A stretch of 64,000 nt of DNA from assembly GCF_008642375.1 (NCBI RefSeq), contig NZ_CP029194.1:7000501-7064500 (forward strand), given 5' to 3'. Shown one piece after another: positions 1-9,657 of this stretch (within the stretch, counting starts at the first letter, position 1; each line of letters opens with the position of its first letter). Made by a program: the position numbers and the translations under genes. This DNA comes from Streptomyces venezuelae (GTDB lineage: Bacteria > Actinomycetota > Actinomycetes > Streptomycetales > Streptomycetaceae). Under the pieces are notes generated by a model that was given only the letters and a program-made list of their open reading frames with translations, was not told the origin of the DNA and made no database searches.

Positions 1-959
<959 letters not shown>

Positions 960-986
960 GGCAGCGTCAGCTCCCCGCAACGGGCC

Positions 987-1008
987 CAATGGATTGGAGC
1001 CATACCTT
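987..1008. promoter_or_regulatory. Candidate operator A upstream of the ethanolamine permease
   Basis: The motif CAATGG-N9-ATACCTT occurs here and again at 1841-1862 with the same 9-nt spacing and a shared AGC in the spacer. This copy contains the inverted repeat ATGG-N7-CCAT. It sits 28 nt before the permease start codon, where a repressor could block transcription. FadR-type GntR regulators bind short dyads, and such a regulator is encoded next door. Function is inferred from the repetition and location. Confidence 0.55.
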
Positions 1009-1077
1009 TGCGGTGGCCGACGGGGGAGCGCAACCCCCGTGCGTTACTTTCGGGTTACGTACCCGGGCGCGCCCGTC

Positions 1078-1806
1078 TCATGTCAGGAATCCCCGCAGCA
1101 GCGCCGCCGTGCCCGCGCAGTGCTCCCGCATCACCTCGCGCGCCGCGTCCGCGTCCCCGTCGAGGACCGCCTCCACCAGTGCGGTGTGCTGGTGCTGGGA
1201 GTGCTCCAGATTGCGTACGAGCAGGGGGATGCAGTCCAGGAGGTCGTTCACCGTCGCCCGTACGGCGGCGTACTGGGCGGTCAGCGTCGGCGAGCCGGAG
1301 AGCTCGGCGAGCGTGAGGTGGAGCAGGGTGTCCTGGCGGCGGTATTCGGCCAGCGGCGCGTCATGGGTCGCCGCCACGGCGGCCCGCAGCCGCTCGGCGC
1401 CCGCCGCGTCGAGCCCGTGGGCCGCGCAGAGCCCGGCGGCCCCCACCTCCAGGACCTCACGGAAGCGCAGGGTGTCCTCCATGTCGACCGAGGCGATCCG
1501 GCGGCGGAGCTCGTCCTCGTCGGCGGTCTGGACGCGGGGCAGCACGAACGTTCCGCCGTATCGGCCGCGCCGGCTCTCCACGAGCCCCTGCTCCTGGAGG
1601 ACCTTGAGGACCTCGCGCAGGGTCACGCGGCTGATCCCCATCCGGTCGGCCAGCTCCCGCTCGGCGGGCAGCCGCTCCCCGTCCGGCACGAGACCGAGCC
1701 TCACCACCTGGAGGATCTGCTGCAGCGCCTCCTCGAAGCCGTTGCCCGCCCGCACCGGTCGCAGCACGGGCGTCAGCCGGTCCGCCGGTTCACTCGTACT
1801 GGCCAC
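1078..1806 (-). CDS. GntR/FadR-family transcriptional regulator
   Basis: A 242-residue protein. Residues about 20-90 form a winged helix-turn-helix with the GntR signature (LPAERELADRMGISRVTLRE), and the rest is an all-helical FCD-type ligand-binding domain with the usual conserved polar positions (for example H181-like LLHLTLAEL region). It is a one-component regulator responding to a small carboxylate or amine. It lies between the permease (same strand) and the divergently transcribed glutamine-synthetase-like gene, so it most likely controls both; the two copies of a 22-bp motif at 987-1008 and 1841-1862 fit that. The effector is not readable from sequence; a glutamylated ethanolamine intermediate is a reasonable guess. 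Confidence 0.9.
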   Translation of the reverse strand: MASTSEPADRLTPVLRPVRAGNGFEEALQQILQVVRLGLVPDGERLPAERELADRMGISRVTLREVLKVLQEQGLVESRRGRYGGTFVLPRVQTADEDELRRRIASVDMEDTLRFREVLEVGAAGLCAAHGLDAAGAERLRAAVAATHDAPLAEYRRQDTLLHLTLAELSGSPTLTAQYAAVRATVNDLLDCIPLLVRNLEHSQHQHTALVEAVLDGDADAAREVMREHCAGTAALLRGFLT

Positions 1807-1840
1807 GTTCCTCTTTTCCCTTTCTCAAGGACTTCCCAAG

Positions 1841-1862
1841 CAATGGTCTTCAGCAATACCTT
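1841..1862. promoter_or_regulatory. Candidate operator B in the regulator/glnA4 divergent promoter
   Basis: Second copy of CAATGG-N9-ATACCTT, located between the regulator start (1806) and the glnA4-like start (1897), 34-35 nt from each. One site here could control both directions. Agreement with site A is 13 of 13 fixed positions plus the central AGC. Confidence 0.55.
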
Positions 1863-1896
1863 ATGGCTCCCGGCAGGCCGAAGGAGGAGCAATCCC

Positions 1897-3261
1897 GTGG
1901 CAGACCGCACACCCCCGCTCACCGTCGAGGAGCTGCGCTCCCTCGTCGAGAGCGGCGAGATCGACACCGTCGTCCTGGCCTTCCCCGACATGCAGGGACG
2001 GCTCCAGGGCAAGCGGTTCGCCGCGCAGTTCTTCCTGGACGACGTCCTCGGCCACGGCACCGAGGGCTGCAACTATCTTCTGGCCGTCGACACCGAGATG
2101 AACACCGTCGACGGCTACGAGATGTCCTCCTGGGACCGCGGCTACGGCGACTTCGCGATGCACCCCGACCTCACCACCCTCCGTCGCCTCCCCTGGAACG
2201 AGGCCACCGCCATGGTGACGGCCGACCTCGCCTGGGCCGACGGCACCCCGGTCGTCGCCGCCCCCCGCCAGATCCTGCGCCGCCAGCTGGAGCGCCTCGC
2301 CGAACACGGCTTCACCGCCCACGTCGGCACCGAGCTGGAGTTCATCGTCTTCAAGGACAGCTACGAGCAGGCCTGGGACGCGAACTACCGCGGCCTCACC
2401 CCCGTCAACCAGTACAACATCGACTACTCCGTCCTCGGCACCGGTCGCATCGAACCCCTCCTGCGCCGCATCCGCAACGAGATGACCGGCGCCGGACTCA
2501 CCGTCGAGTCCGCCAAGGGCGAGTGCAACCCCGGCCAGCACGAGATCGCCTTCAAGTACGACGAGGCCCTCGTCACCTGCGACCGGCACGCCGTCTACAA
2601 GACGGGCGCCAAGGAGATCGCCGCCCAGGAGGGCTACTCCCTCACCTTCATGGCGAAGTACAACGAGCGCGAGGGCAACTCCTGCCACATCCACCTCTCC
2701 CTCCAGAACGCCGACGGAGAGAACGTGATGGCGGGCGACGACGACCACGGCATGTCCGAGACCATGCGGCACTTCCTCGCCGGACAGCTCGCCGCCCTCC
2801 GCGACTTCTCCCTCCTCTACGCCCCCAACATCAACTCCTACAAGCGGTTCCAGCCCGGCTCCTTCGCGCCCACCGCCGTCGCCTGGGGGCACGACAACCG
2901 CACCTGCTCGCTGCGGATCGTCGGCCACGGCCGCTCCACCCGCTTCGAGAACCGCCTCCCCGGCGGCGACGTCAATCCCTACCTCGCCGTCGCAGGCCTG
3001 GTCGCCGCCGGCCTGTACGGGATCGAGCAGCGCCTCGAACTGCCGCCGCCCTGCACCGGGAACGCCTACACCGCCGAGTACGCGCACGTCCCCACCACGT
3101 TGCGCGAGGCCGCCGAACTCTGGGAGACCAGCGAGATCGCCAAGGCCGCCTTCGGCGACGAGGTCGTCGCCCACTACCGCAACATGGCCCGCGTCGAGCT
3201 CGACGCCTTCGACGCCGCGGTGACCGACTGGGAGCTGCGCCGCTCCTTCGAACGCCTCTGA
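1897..3261 (+). CDS. glnA4: Glutamine synthetase-like gamma-glutamylethanolamide synthetase
   Basis: A 454-residue member of the glutamine synthetase family. The GTG at 1897 is chosen because a strong ribosome site (GGAGG at about 1884) lies just upstream; the open frame extends further 5' but overlaps the regulator. The N-terminal beta-grasp part (AFPDMQGRLQGKR) and the catalytic domain with ELEFIVF, GECNPGQHEIAFKY, the ATP/metal region GNSCHIHLS, and NSYKRFQPGSFAP plus ENRLPGGDVNPYLAVA are all present, so it should be active. Streptomyces GlnA4 ligates glutamate to ethanolamine as the first step of ethanolamine use rather than making glutamine. The permease, aldehyde dehydrogenase and dehydrogenase neighbours match that locus. 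A gamma-glutamylpolyamine synthetase (GlnA3/PuuA type) is the alternative. Confidence 0.85.
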   Translation: MADRTPPLTVEELRSLVESGEIDTVVLAFPDMQGRLQGKRFAAQFFLDDVLGHGTEGCNYLLAVDTEMNTVDGYEMSSWDRGYGDFAMHPDLTTLRRLPWNEATAMVTADLAWADGTPVVAAPRQILRRQLERLAEHGFTAHVGTELEFIVFKDSYEQAWDANYRGLTPVNQYNIDYSVLGTGRIEPLLRRIRNEMTGAGLTVESAKGECNPGQHEIAFKYDEALVTCDRHAVYKTGAKEIAAQEGYSLTFMAKYNEREGNSCHIHLSLQNADGENVMAGDDDHGMSETMRHFLAGQLAALRDFSLLYAPNINSYKRFQPGSFAPTAVAWGHDNRTCSLRIVGHGRSTRFENRLPGGDVNPYLAVAGLVAAGLYGIEQRLELPPPCTGNAYTAEYAHVPTTLREAAELWETSEIAKAAFGDEVVAHYRNMARVELDAFDAAVTDWELRRSFERL

Positions 3262-3298
3262 GTCAGTGAGTCGAGAAGTGAGCAGAGAAAGGAACGAG

Positions 3299-4663
3299 TT
3301 GCTCCAGGTACTGAACCCGGCGACGGAGGAGCTGGTCGCCACCGTCCCCGCCGCCACCCCGGCCGACGTCGACGCCGCCGTCGCCCGCGCCACCGCCGCC
3401 CAGCGCGGCTGGGCCGCCGCCGCGCCCGCCGACCGGGCCCGGCTGCTCCGCCGCTTCGCCGCCGTCGTCGACGAACACATCGAGGAACTCGCCCACCTGG
3501 AGGTCGCCGAGGCCGGCCACACCATCGGCAACGCCCGCTGGGAGGCCGGCAACGTCCGCGACCTGCTCGACTTCGCCGCCGGGGGAGTGGAGCGCCTCAA
3601 CGGCCGCCAGATCCCGGTGGCCGGCGGCCTCGACGTCACGATCCTCGAACCCCTCGGGGTCGTCGGCGTGATCGCGCCCTGGAACTTCCCCATGCCGATC
3701 GCCGCCTGGGCCACCGCACCCGCCCTCGCCGCCGGCAACGCGGTGCTCCTCAAGCCCGCCGAGACCACCCCCCTCACCGCGCTCCGCCTCGCCGAACTCG
3801 CCCTGGAGGCGGGCCTGCCCGAAGGCCTCTTCCAGGTCCTCCCCGGCACGGGACCGGTCGCGGGCAACGCCCTCGTCGAGCACCCCGGCATCGCGAAGAT
3901 CGTCTTCACCGGCTCCACCCGGGTCGGCAAGTCGATCATGGCCAAGTGTGCCGACCAGGTGAAGCGGCTCACTCTCGAACTCGGCGGCAAGAGCCCCAAC
4001 ATCGTCTTCGCCGACGCGGACATCGAGGCGGCCGCCGCCGCGGCGCCGATGGCCTTCCTCGACAACAGCGGCCAGGACTGCTGCGCCCGCACTCGCATCC
4101 TCGTGCAGCGGAGCGCGTACGACCGCTTCCTGGAGCTCCTCACCCCGGCGATCGAGGAGATCGTCGTCGGCGATCCGCTCGACGAGCGCACCCAGATGGG
4201 CCCCCTCATCTCCCGCGCCCAGCTCGACCGCGTCCGCTCCTACGTCACCGAGGACCTCAAGGGGATCCGCGGCAAGGCCCCGGAGGGCCCCGGCTTCTGG
4301 TTCCCGCCGACCGTCCTCACCGACGTGCCCGAGGACGCCCCCTGCGCCGTCGAGGAGATCTTCGGCCCGGTCGCCGTCGTCCTGCCCTTCGAGGACGAGG
4401 CCGACGCGATCCGGCTCGCCAACGCCACCGAGTACGGCCTCTCCGGCTCGATCTGGACCCGGGACGTCGGCCGCGCCCTGCGCGCCTCCCGCGCCGTCCG
4501 CGCCGGCAACCTCTCCGTCAACTCCCACTCCAGCGTCCGCTACTGGACCCCGTTCGGCGGCTACCGGCAGTCCGGCCTCGGCCGCGAACTGGGCCCCGAC
4601 GCCCTGACCGCCTTCACCGAAACCAAGAACGTCTTCATCAGCACGGAGGGTCCCGCACTGTGA
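3299..4663 (+). CDS. NAD(P)-dependent aldehyde dehydrogenase
   Basis: About 454 residues with the full aldehyde dehydrogenase fold: cofactor segment GVIAPWNFPMPIA, the FTGSTRVGK turn, the general-base glutamate in LELGGKSPN, and the catalytic cysteine in SGQDCCARTRIL. The start is uncertain: TTG at 3299 has the best ribosome site (AAAGGA, 5-nt spacing), while GTG at 3278 or 3266 would add up to 11 residues. It follows glnA4 closely and overlaps the next gene by 4 nt, so the three are probably one transcript. In a glutamylated ethanolamine route it would oxidise the aldehyde intermediate to the acid; this is inference from context. Confidence 0.9.
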   Translation: MLQVLNPATEELVATVPAATPADVDAAVARATAAQRGWAAAAPADRARLLRRFAAVVDEHIEELAHLEVAEAGHTIGNARWEAGNVRDLLDFAAGGVERLNGRQIPVAGGLDVTILEPLGVVGVIAPWNFPMPIAAWATAPALAAGNAVLLKPAETTPLTALRLAELALEAGLPEGLFQVLPGTGPVAGNALVEHPGIAKIVFTGSTRVGKSIMAKCADQVKRLTLELGGKSPNIVFADADIEAAAAAAPMAFLDNSGQDCCARTRILVQRSAYDRFLELLTPAIEEIVVGDPLDERTQMGPLISRAQLDRVRSYVTEDLKGIRGKAPEGPGFWFPPTVLTDVPEDAPCAVEEIFGPVAVVLPFEDEADAIRLANATEYGLSGSIWTRDVGRALRASRAVRAGNLSVNSHSSVRYWTPFGGYRQSGLGRELGPDALTAFTETKNVFISTEGPAL

Positions 4664-5442
4664 GCAACGAGATCATCTGCCGCCGCCTGGTCGGCCGTAC
4701 CGCCGTCATCACCGGAGCCGGCAGCGGCATCGGACTCGCCACCGCCCGGCGGCTCGCCTCCGAGGGTGCCAACGTCGTCTGCGGAGACATCGACGAGACG
4801 GCCGGCAAGGCCGCGGCCGAGGCCGTCGGCGGCACCTTCGTGAAGGTCGACGTCACGGACCCGGAGGAGGTCGAGGCGCTCTTCCGTACCGCCTTCGAGA
4901 CCTACGGCTCCGTCGACATCGCCTTCAACAACGCCGGCATCTCCCCGCCCGACGACGACTCCATCCTGGACACCGGCCTGGAGGCCTGGAAGCGCGTCCA
5001 GGACGTCAACCTCACCTCCGTCTTCCTGTGCTGCAAGGCCGCCCTCCCGTACATGCGCCGCCAGGGCCGGGGCTCCATCATCAACACCGCCTCCTTCGTC
5101 GCGATCATGGGCGCGGCCACCAGCCAGATCTCGTACACGGCCTCCAAGGGCGGCGTCCTCGCCATGTCCCGCGAGCTGGGCGTCCAGTTCGCCCGCGAGG
5201 GCATCCGTGTCAACGCCCTCTGCCCGGGGCCGGTCAACACCCCGCTCCTCCAGGAGCTGTTCGCCAAGGACCCGGAGCGCGCCGCGCGCCGCCTCGTGCA
5301 CATCCCGGTCGGCCGCTTCGCCGAGGCCGAGGAGATCGCCGCCGCCGTGGCGTTCCTCGCCAGCGACGACTCCTCCTTCGTCAACGCCAGCGACTTCCTC
5401 GTCGACGGAGGAATCTCGGGCGCGTACGTGACGCCCCTCTAG
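4660..5442 (+). CDS. Short-chain dehydrogenase/reductase (SDR)
   Basis: A 260-residue classical SDR. The cofactor motif TGAGSGIG lies near residue 17, NNAG in the middle, and the catalytic YxxxK appears as YTASK, followed by the usual NALCPGPVNTPL. The GTG start overlaps the aldehyde dehydrogenase stop in a GTGA junction with GGAGGG upstream, which indicates translational coupling. In this locus the likely role is oxidation of the alcohol group of the gamma-glutamylated ethanolamine to the aldehyde used by the preceding enzyme. The substrate is inferred; the family is diverse. Confidence 0.88.
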   Translation: MSNEIICRRLVGRTAVITGAGSGIGLATARRLASEGANVVCGDIDETAGKAAAEAVGGTFVKVDVTDPEEVEALFRTAFETYGSVDIAFNNAGISPPDDDSILDTGLEAWKRVQDVNLTSVFLCCKAALPYMRRQGRGSIINTASFVAIMGAATSQISYTASKGGVLAMSRELGVQFAREGIRVNALCPGPVNTPLLQELFAKDPERAARRLVHIPVGRFAEAEEIAAAVAFLASDDSSFVNASDFLVDGGISGAYVTPL

Positions 5443-5484
5443 ACCGCCGCCACACCCCCCACACCCCCCCACATCCCCACCCGG

Positions 5485-5512
5485 CAGCCGGGCGTCGCAA
5501 GGCGCCCGGCTG
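5485..5512 (+). terminator. Hairpin terminator after the SDR gene
   Basis: Perfect 10-bp stem CAGCCGGGCG/CGCCCGGCTG with an 8-nt loop, 43 nt after the SDR stop codon. No T-tract, as is usual in this genome. It separates the ethanolamine operon from the phosphatase gene. Confidence 0.6.
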
Positions 5513-5539
5513 TTCGGCGTACCGATCTGGAGAGTGATC

Positions 5540-6832
5540 ATGAACCACCGACTCCGTACGTCCGCGGCCGCCGCCGCACTGGCCCTCGCCGCGACCGGCC
5601 TCGCCTCCGCGGGCCAGGCCCGGGCCGACGTCCAGGCCGAGGTCCATGCCGGGCCCGCCGGATGCCCCACCCTGATGACCTCCGCAGGCTGGTACGGCGA
5701 CAACAAGGCGCGCATCGACGCCCTGATCGCCGACCACTGCGACGACAGAGGGGCCCGGAAGGGAACCGGGAAGAAGCCCGTCGCGGTCTTCGACTGGGAC
5801 AACACCGTCATCAAGAACGACGTCGGCGACGCCACCTTCTACTGGCTGCTGCGCAACGACCGCATACGCCCGCCCCGCGGCGGCGACTGGTCCACCACCA
5901 GCCGCCACCTCACCCCCGAGGCCGCCACCGCCCTCGGCGACGCCTGTCCCACCGGCGTCCGCGGCACCCTCCCCACCTCCACGGACACCCGCTGCGCCGA
6001 CGAACTCCTCTCCGTCTACGGCGCGGGCTCCACCACCGGCGGGAAGGCCGCCTTCGCCGGCCACGACCACCGCCGCATGGAGCCGCAGTACGCCTGGCTC
6101 GCCCAGCTCCTGCGCGGCTGGACCACCCGCCAGGTCGAGTCCTTCGCCGCCGCCGCACGCGCCGAGAACCTCGCCGCCCCGCAGGGCGCCACCCAGCAGG
6201 TCGGTACCGCCCGGGTCACCGGCTGGGTCCGCTACTACGAGCAGCAGCGCGACCTGATCGGCACCCTCCGGCGCGCCGGCTTCGACGTCTGGGTCGTCTC
6301 CGCCTCGCCCGAACCCGTCGTCGACGTCTGGGCGAAGGGCGTCGGCGTCGACCCCTCCCACACCCTCGGCATCCGCAACACCACCGAGCACGGCAGGCTC
6401 ACCGCCCACCTCAAGGGCTGCGGCACGGTCCGGGACGGCGAGGACGAGATGATCACGTACATCGACGGCAAACGCTGCTGGATCAACCAGGAGATCCTCG
6501 GCGTGCGCGGACCCGCCGCCGAGCGCGTACAGCCGGCCTCGCGGCGGCAGGTGTTCGCCGCCGGGGACTCCGACACGGACGTCTCGTTCCTGCGGGACGC
6601 GACCGGACTGCGCCTGGTCCTCAACCGCAACAAGAACGAGGTCATGTGCCGGGCGTACGAGAACGGCGACGGCCGCTGGCTCGTCAACCCCATGTTCATC
6701 GAGCCGAAGGGGCGGAAGGCCACCCCGTACCCCTGCGCCACGACGGGCTACACGGCGGGCGACGGCACGGCGGAACCGGTCCGCCGCCCGGACGGCACGG
6801 TGATCCCGGACCAGCGGGACACCGTCTTCTGA
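5540..6832 (+). CDS. Secreted HAD-family phosphatase
   Basis: A 430-residue protein. ATG at 5540 has GGAGAG upstream at good spacing and starts a Sec signal peptide (MNHRLRTS, a hydrophobic Ala/Leu core, likely cleavage after AGQARA). Residues 84-89 hold the HAD motif I FDWDNT with nucleophile D85 and D87; a later GDSDTDVSF matches motif IV. The large insert between motifs and the sequence following motif I resemble the phosphorylcholine phosphatase group. That group removes phosphate from phosphocholine and phosphoethanolamine outside the cell. Its position directly behind the ethanolamine operon suggests it frees ethanolamine for import. Exact substrate is inferred. Confidence 0.8.
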   Translation: MNHRLRTSAAAAALALAATGLASAGQARADVQAEVHAGPAGCPTLMTSAGWYGDNKARIDALIADHCDDRGARKGTGKKPVAVFDWDNTVIKNDVGDATFYWLLRNDRIRPPRGGDWSTTSRHLTPEAATALGDACPTGVRGTLPTSTDTRCADELLSVYGAGSTTGGKAAFAGHDHRRMEPQYAWLAQLLRGWTTRQVESFAAAARAENLAAPQGATQQVGTARVTGWVRYYEQQRDLIGTLRRAGFDVWVVSASPEPVVDVWAKGVGVDPSHTLGIRNTTEHGRLTAHLKGCGTVRDGEDEMITYIDGKRCWINQEILGVRGPAAERVQPASRRQVFAAGDSDTDVSFLRDATGLRLVLNRNKNEVMCRAYENGDGRWLVNPMFIEPKGRKATPYPCATTGYTAGDGTAEPVRRPDGTVIPDQRDTVF

Positions 6833-6838
6833 GAGCCG

Positions 6839-8041
6839 CTAGAGGAAGGTCTGCCCTTCGCCCCGGTACGTCGGCACGGAGGCCGTGATCCGGTCGCCCT
6901 CGACCAGCCGGAGCTGATCGAACCGCTCGCACAGCTCGCCGGCCTTCGCGTGCCGGAACCACACCTTGTCGCCGATCCGCAGGTCGTCGGCCGGCGAACC
7001 GAGCAGCGGGGTCTGGACCTCGCCCGGACCCTCCTGCGGGTCGTACCGGAGCCCCTCCGGCAGATACGGCACGGGCAGCCGGTCCGGGCCCGCCACCCCG
7101 GACGCGGGATAGCCACCGCCGAGCACGGTCACCACGCCCACACCGGGACGGCGGACGACGGGCTGCGCGAAGAGCGCGGCCGGGCGTCCGTCGAAGGAGG
7201 TGTAGTTGTCGAAGAGGCGCGGCACGAAGAGCCCCGAACCGGCCGCGATCTCCGTCACCGCGTCCTCGGCGGCCGTGTACTGCACACTGCCGGTGCCGCC
7301 GCCGTTCACGAACTCCAGGTCCGGGGCGATCGCCCGGACGGCCCGGACGACGGCCGCGCGGCGCTCCGCCAGCTCCCGGCGGGCGGCGGACTGCATCAGC
7401 CGGATCGCCCGCGAGCGCAGCGGCCGACCCGCGACCGAGTCGCCGACACCGGCGACGTGCCCCTCGTACGCCATGATCCCGACCAGCCGGAAGCCCGGAC
7501 GCCGCACCACGGAGCGGGCCACCTCGGCCAGGTCGGCGGGGGTGCGCAGCGGCGAGCGCCGGGCTCCGATCCGGACCCGCCCGCCGAGGAGGTGGAGCGC
7601 GGTGTCCAGCTCCAGGCAGACCCGGACCTCCTCCGCCCCGCCCGCGCGGGAGGCGTCGATCAGATCGAGCTGGGCCACGTCGTCGACCATCACCGTCACG
7701 GCGGCGGCGAGCTTGGGGTCCCGCGCGAGCTCGGCGAATCCGGCGCGGTCCGCCGACGGATAGGCGAGCAGCACGTCGTCGAACCCGGCACGCGCCAGCC
7801 ACAGCGACTCGTCGAGCGTGAACGACATGATCCCGGCGAACCCCTCCCGCGCGAGCACCCGCTCAAGGAGCGCGCGGCAGCGCACGGACTTGCTCGCGAC
7901 GCGGATCGGCTTGCCGGCGGCCCGGCGGACGAGATCCGCCGCGTTGTCGTCGAAGGCCTCCAGATCGACGATCGCCACGGGCGCGTCGAGGTGAGCGGTG
8001 GCACGGTCGTAACGGGCCCGGTCGGCGGCGCGGGGAGTCAT
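6839..8041 (-). CDS. PLP fold-type III amino acid deaminase/aldolase (alanine racemase-like)
   Basis: A 400-residue protein of the alanine-racemase N-terminal fold, related to D-threonine aldolase and D-serine dehydratase. The PLP lysine is expected in VASKSVRCRALL near residue 50; GGGTGS and the C-terminal beta domain with IGDKVWFRHAKAGE match the family. It probably acts on a hydroxy D-amino acid in the cytoplasm, but the substrate cannot be read. The open frame runs 48 codons further upstream; ATG at 8041 gives the normal N-terminus. No clear ribosome site is seen. It converges on the phosphatase with a 6-nt gap. Confidence 0.8.
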   Translation of the reverse strand: MTPRAADRARYDRATAHLDAPVAIVDLEAFDDNAADLVRRAAGKPIRVASKSVRCRALLERVLAREGFAGIMSFTLDESLWLARAGFDDVLLAYPSADRAGFAELARDPKLAAAVTVMVDDVAQLDLIDASRAGGAEEVRVCLELDTALHLLGGRVRIGARRSPLRTPADLAEVARSVVRRPGFRLVGIMAYEGHVAGVGDSVAGRPLRSRAIRLMQSAARRELAERRAAVVRAVRAIAPDLEFVNGGGTGSVQYTAAEDAVTEIAAGSGLFVPRLFDNYTSFDGRPAALFAQPVVRRPGVGVVTVLGGGYPASGVAGPDRLPVPYLPEGLRYDPQEGPGEVQTPLLGSPADDLRIGDKVWFRHAKAGELCERFDQLRLVEGDRITASVPTYRGEGQTFL

Positions 8042-8124
8042 GGCCCGAGCTTGCCAGACAGCTATACGGGTGGGTAGCCCCCGACCTCGGTCCGCCCGGT
8101 TCCTCCATGCAGCGGAACAGCCCG

Positions 8125-8130
8125 TAGAGT
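8125..8130 (+). promoter_or_regulatory. -10 element of the 8167 operon
   Basis: TAGAGT within GTAGAGTGACG, 37 nt before the ATG at 8167. The same 11-base string is found at 14960-14970 before the histidine kinase gene. The flanks form CCCG...CGGG around the hexamer. Confidence 0.45.
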
Positions 8131-8166
8131 GACGGGCATTGTCGACACGAGCGCCGGGGGACGGGG

Positions 8167-9657
8167 ATGACCGCAGAACACCCACGCCCCACGTCCCGCA
8201 TCACCGACGCCCTCCTCCCACCGAACCTGCCGACGCCGCCGTCGGCCGCCCCGGCCCCCGCGCCGCGCGTCACGGCAGCGACGACCGGGGAGACTTCCGA
8301 GCGCCCCGCGCAGGGGAACGCACCGGCACCTGCCCCCGCGCCGACCGCCCACGGCACCGCAGAGCGGCCCACGGCGACGTCCGCAGCCGCCCCCGCCGCG
8401 CCCCGGCCGGCCAAGGCCGCCGGTGCCACGCCGTCGCCGTCGCAGCCGCAGCCGCAGCCGCAGCCGCAGGCCGTGCCCCTGCCGGCGCCGCCCGCGTCCC
8501 CGCCTGCCGCCGGACCGGGGGCCGGGGCATCCGGCCGGACGGTGGTCTCCGCGCCCCTCCCGCAGGAGAACGCACCGCTGTCGCCCCGTCAGGCGCCCGG
8601 GACCGCCCGCGCCCGGTCGGCGCCGAACGGGGCGGGCGACCTGCCGGAGGTCGAGACGACCACCCGGCTCCGCCCGATCCGCGACACCTCCGGCACACAA
8701 CGGCCCACGCGCGCGACCGTGCCCGCGTCGCCGCCCACGCGCGCGACCGTGCCCGCGTCGCCGCCCACGCGCGCGACCGTGCCCGCGTCGCCGCCCACGC
8801 GCGCGACCGCGCCCACGTACGGCTACGGGCTCGCCGCCACCCTGCCGCCCGAGGCACCCGTCGAGACCACCACCCGGCTGCGCCCCGTACGCCCGCGCCG
8901 CACCGGGCGCGTGCTCGCGGTCACGGCCTGCGTCGTCCTCGGCGGCGGGCTCATCGGCGGGGCCCTCGCCGGGATATGGCTGGCCTCCGCCGAACCCTCG
9001 CGGCCGGCCGAACCCGCCGGGTACACCGAGGCGAAGGACCTCTGGCACAACGCCCCCGTCGACACCCTCTTCCCCCGCACCCTCCCCGGCCCCGGCGCGG
9101 GCCCCGGCGCCGCCGCCCGCACCTGGACCCGGATCGTCGTCGCCCCGGACACGGCCTGCTCCAAGGCCGTCCTCGCCAAGGGCCTGCTCGCCACCCTCAC
9201 GCCGCTCGGCTGCGAGAGCGTCCTGCGCGCCACGTACACCGACGCCACCGCCAGCAGCGTGATCACCGTCAGCCTCGTCTTCACCCGCGCCGATCCCGAA
9301 GCGCAGCGCGCCCTCGGACAGGGCGGCGGCCTCACCGCCCGTCTGGGCGAGGACGTCCCCCCGGCGCTCTCCGGCCCCTCCACCGTCGCGGCCCGCTTCG
9401 GCGCCCGGCAGCGCGCCAGCTGGTGGCTGAGCGCCCCCGCCGACCTCCCCGTCGTCGTCACCGCCGTCTCCGGCTTCGCCGACGGCCGCGCCATGGACCG
9501 CCCGCAGCCCGCCGACCGGGCCATGGCCCGTGGCCGTACCGACGCCACCGCCCAGTCCGGCCTCGGCCACGAGGCCAAGGGCATCACCGCGCGCTTCGAA
9601 GCACTGCTGCGCAAGGCCGTCGCGGCGACCGTCAAGGAGAAGGAGAACGCCCGGTGA
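8167..9657 (+). CDS. Pro/Ala-rich single-pass membrane protein, partner of mycosin-like protease
   Basis: A 496-residue protein of unknown function. Residues 1-240 are disordered and rich in Pro, Ala and Thr, with a QPQPQPQPQ tract and about four copies of a ten-residue unit (PPTRATVPAS type) encoded by a 30-bp tandem repeat. The phrase ETTTRLRP occurs twice, before and after the repeat. One transmembrane helix follows near residues 250-275, leaving an outside domain of about 220 residues with two cysteines. The last codons overlap the protease gene in a GTGA junction, so the two are co-translated. The C-terminal domain may be a substrate, anchor or inhibitor for the protease; this is inference. 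Confidence 0.8.
   Translation: MTAEHPRPTSRITDALLPPNLPTPPSAAPAPAPRVTAATTGETSERPAQGNAPAPAPAPTAHGTAERPTATSAAAPAAPRPAKAAGATPSPSQPQPQPQPQAVPLPAPPASPPAAGPGAGASGRTVVSAPLPQENAPLSPRQAPGTARARSAPNGAGDLPEVETTTRLRPIRDTSGTQRPTRATVPASPPTRATVPASPPTRATVPASPPTRATAPTYGYGLAATLPPEAPVETTTRLRPVRPRRTGRVLAVTACVVLGGGLIGGALAGIWLASAEPSRPAEPAGYTEAKDLWHNAPVDTLFPRTLPGPGAGPGAAARTWTRIVVAPDTACSKAVLAKGLLATLTPLGCESVLRATYTDATASSVITVSLVFTRADPEAQRALGQGGGLTARLGEDVPPALSGPSTVAARFGARQRASWWLSAPADLPVVVTAVSGFADGRAMDRPQPADRAMARGRTDATAQSGLGHEAKGITARFEALLRKAVAATVKEKENAR
8701..8820 (+). repeat. 30-bp in-frame tandem repeat, four units
   Basis: Units at 8701-8730, 8731-8760, 8761-8790 and 8791-8820; the middle two are identical, the first differs at its start and the last is diverged at its 3' end. 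Each encodes ten residues of the disordered N-terminal region. Length variation between strains is expected. Confidence 0.9.

Noticed and set aside
1861..4209. Minus-strand open frame of 782 codons opposite glnA4 and the aldehyde dehydrogenase
   Set aside because: Antisense shadow with no recognisable domain; both plus-strand genes are well conserved.
8701..8820. CRISPR-like direct repeats
   Set aside because: The units are contiguous with no spacers and keep the reading frame, so they are a coding tandem repeat.
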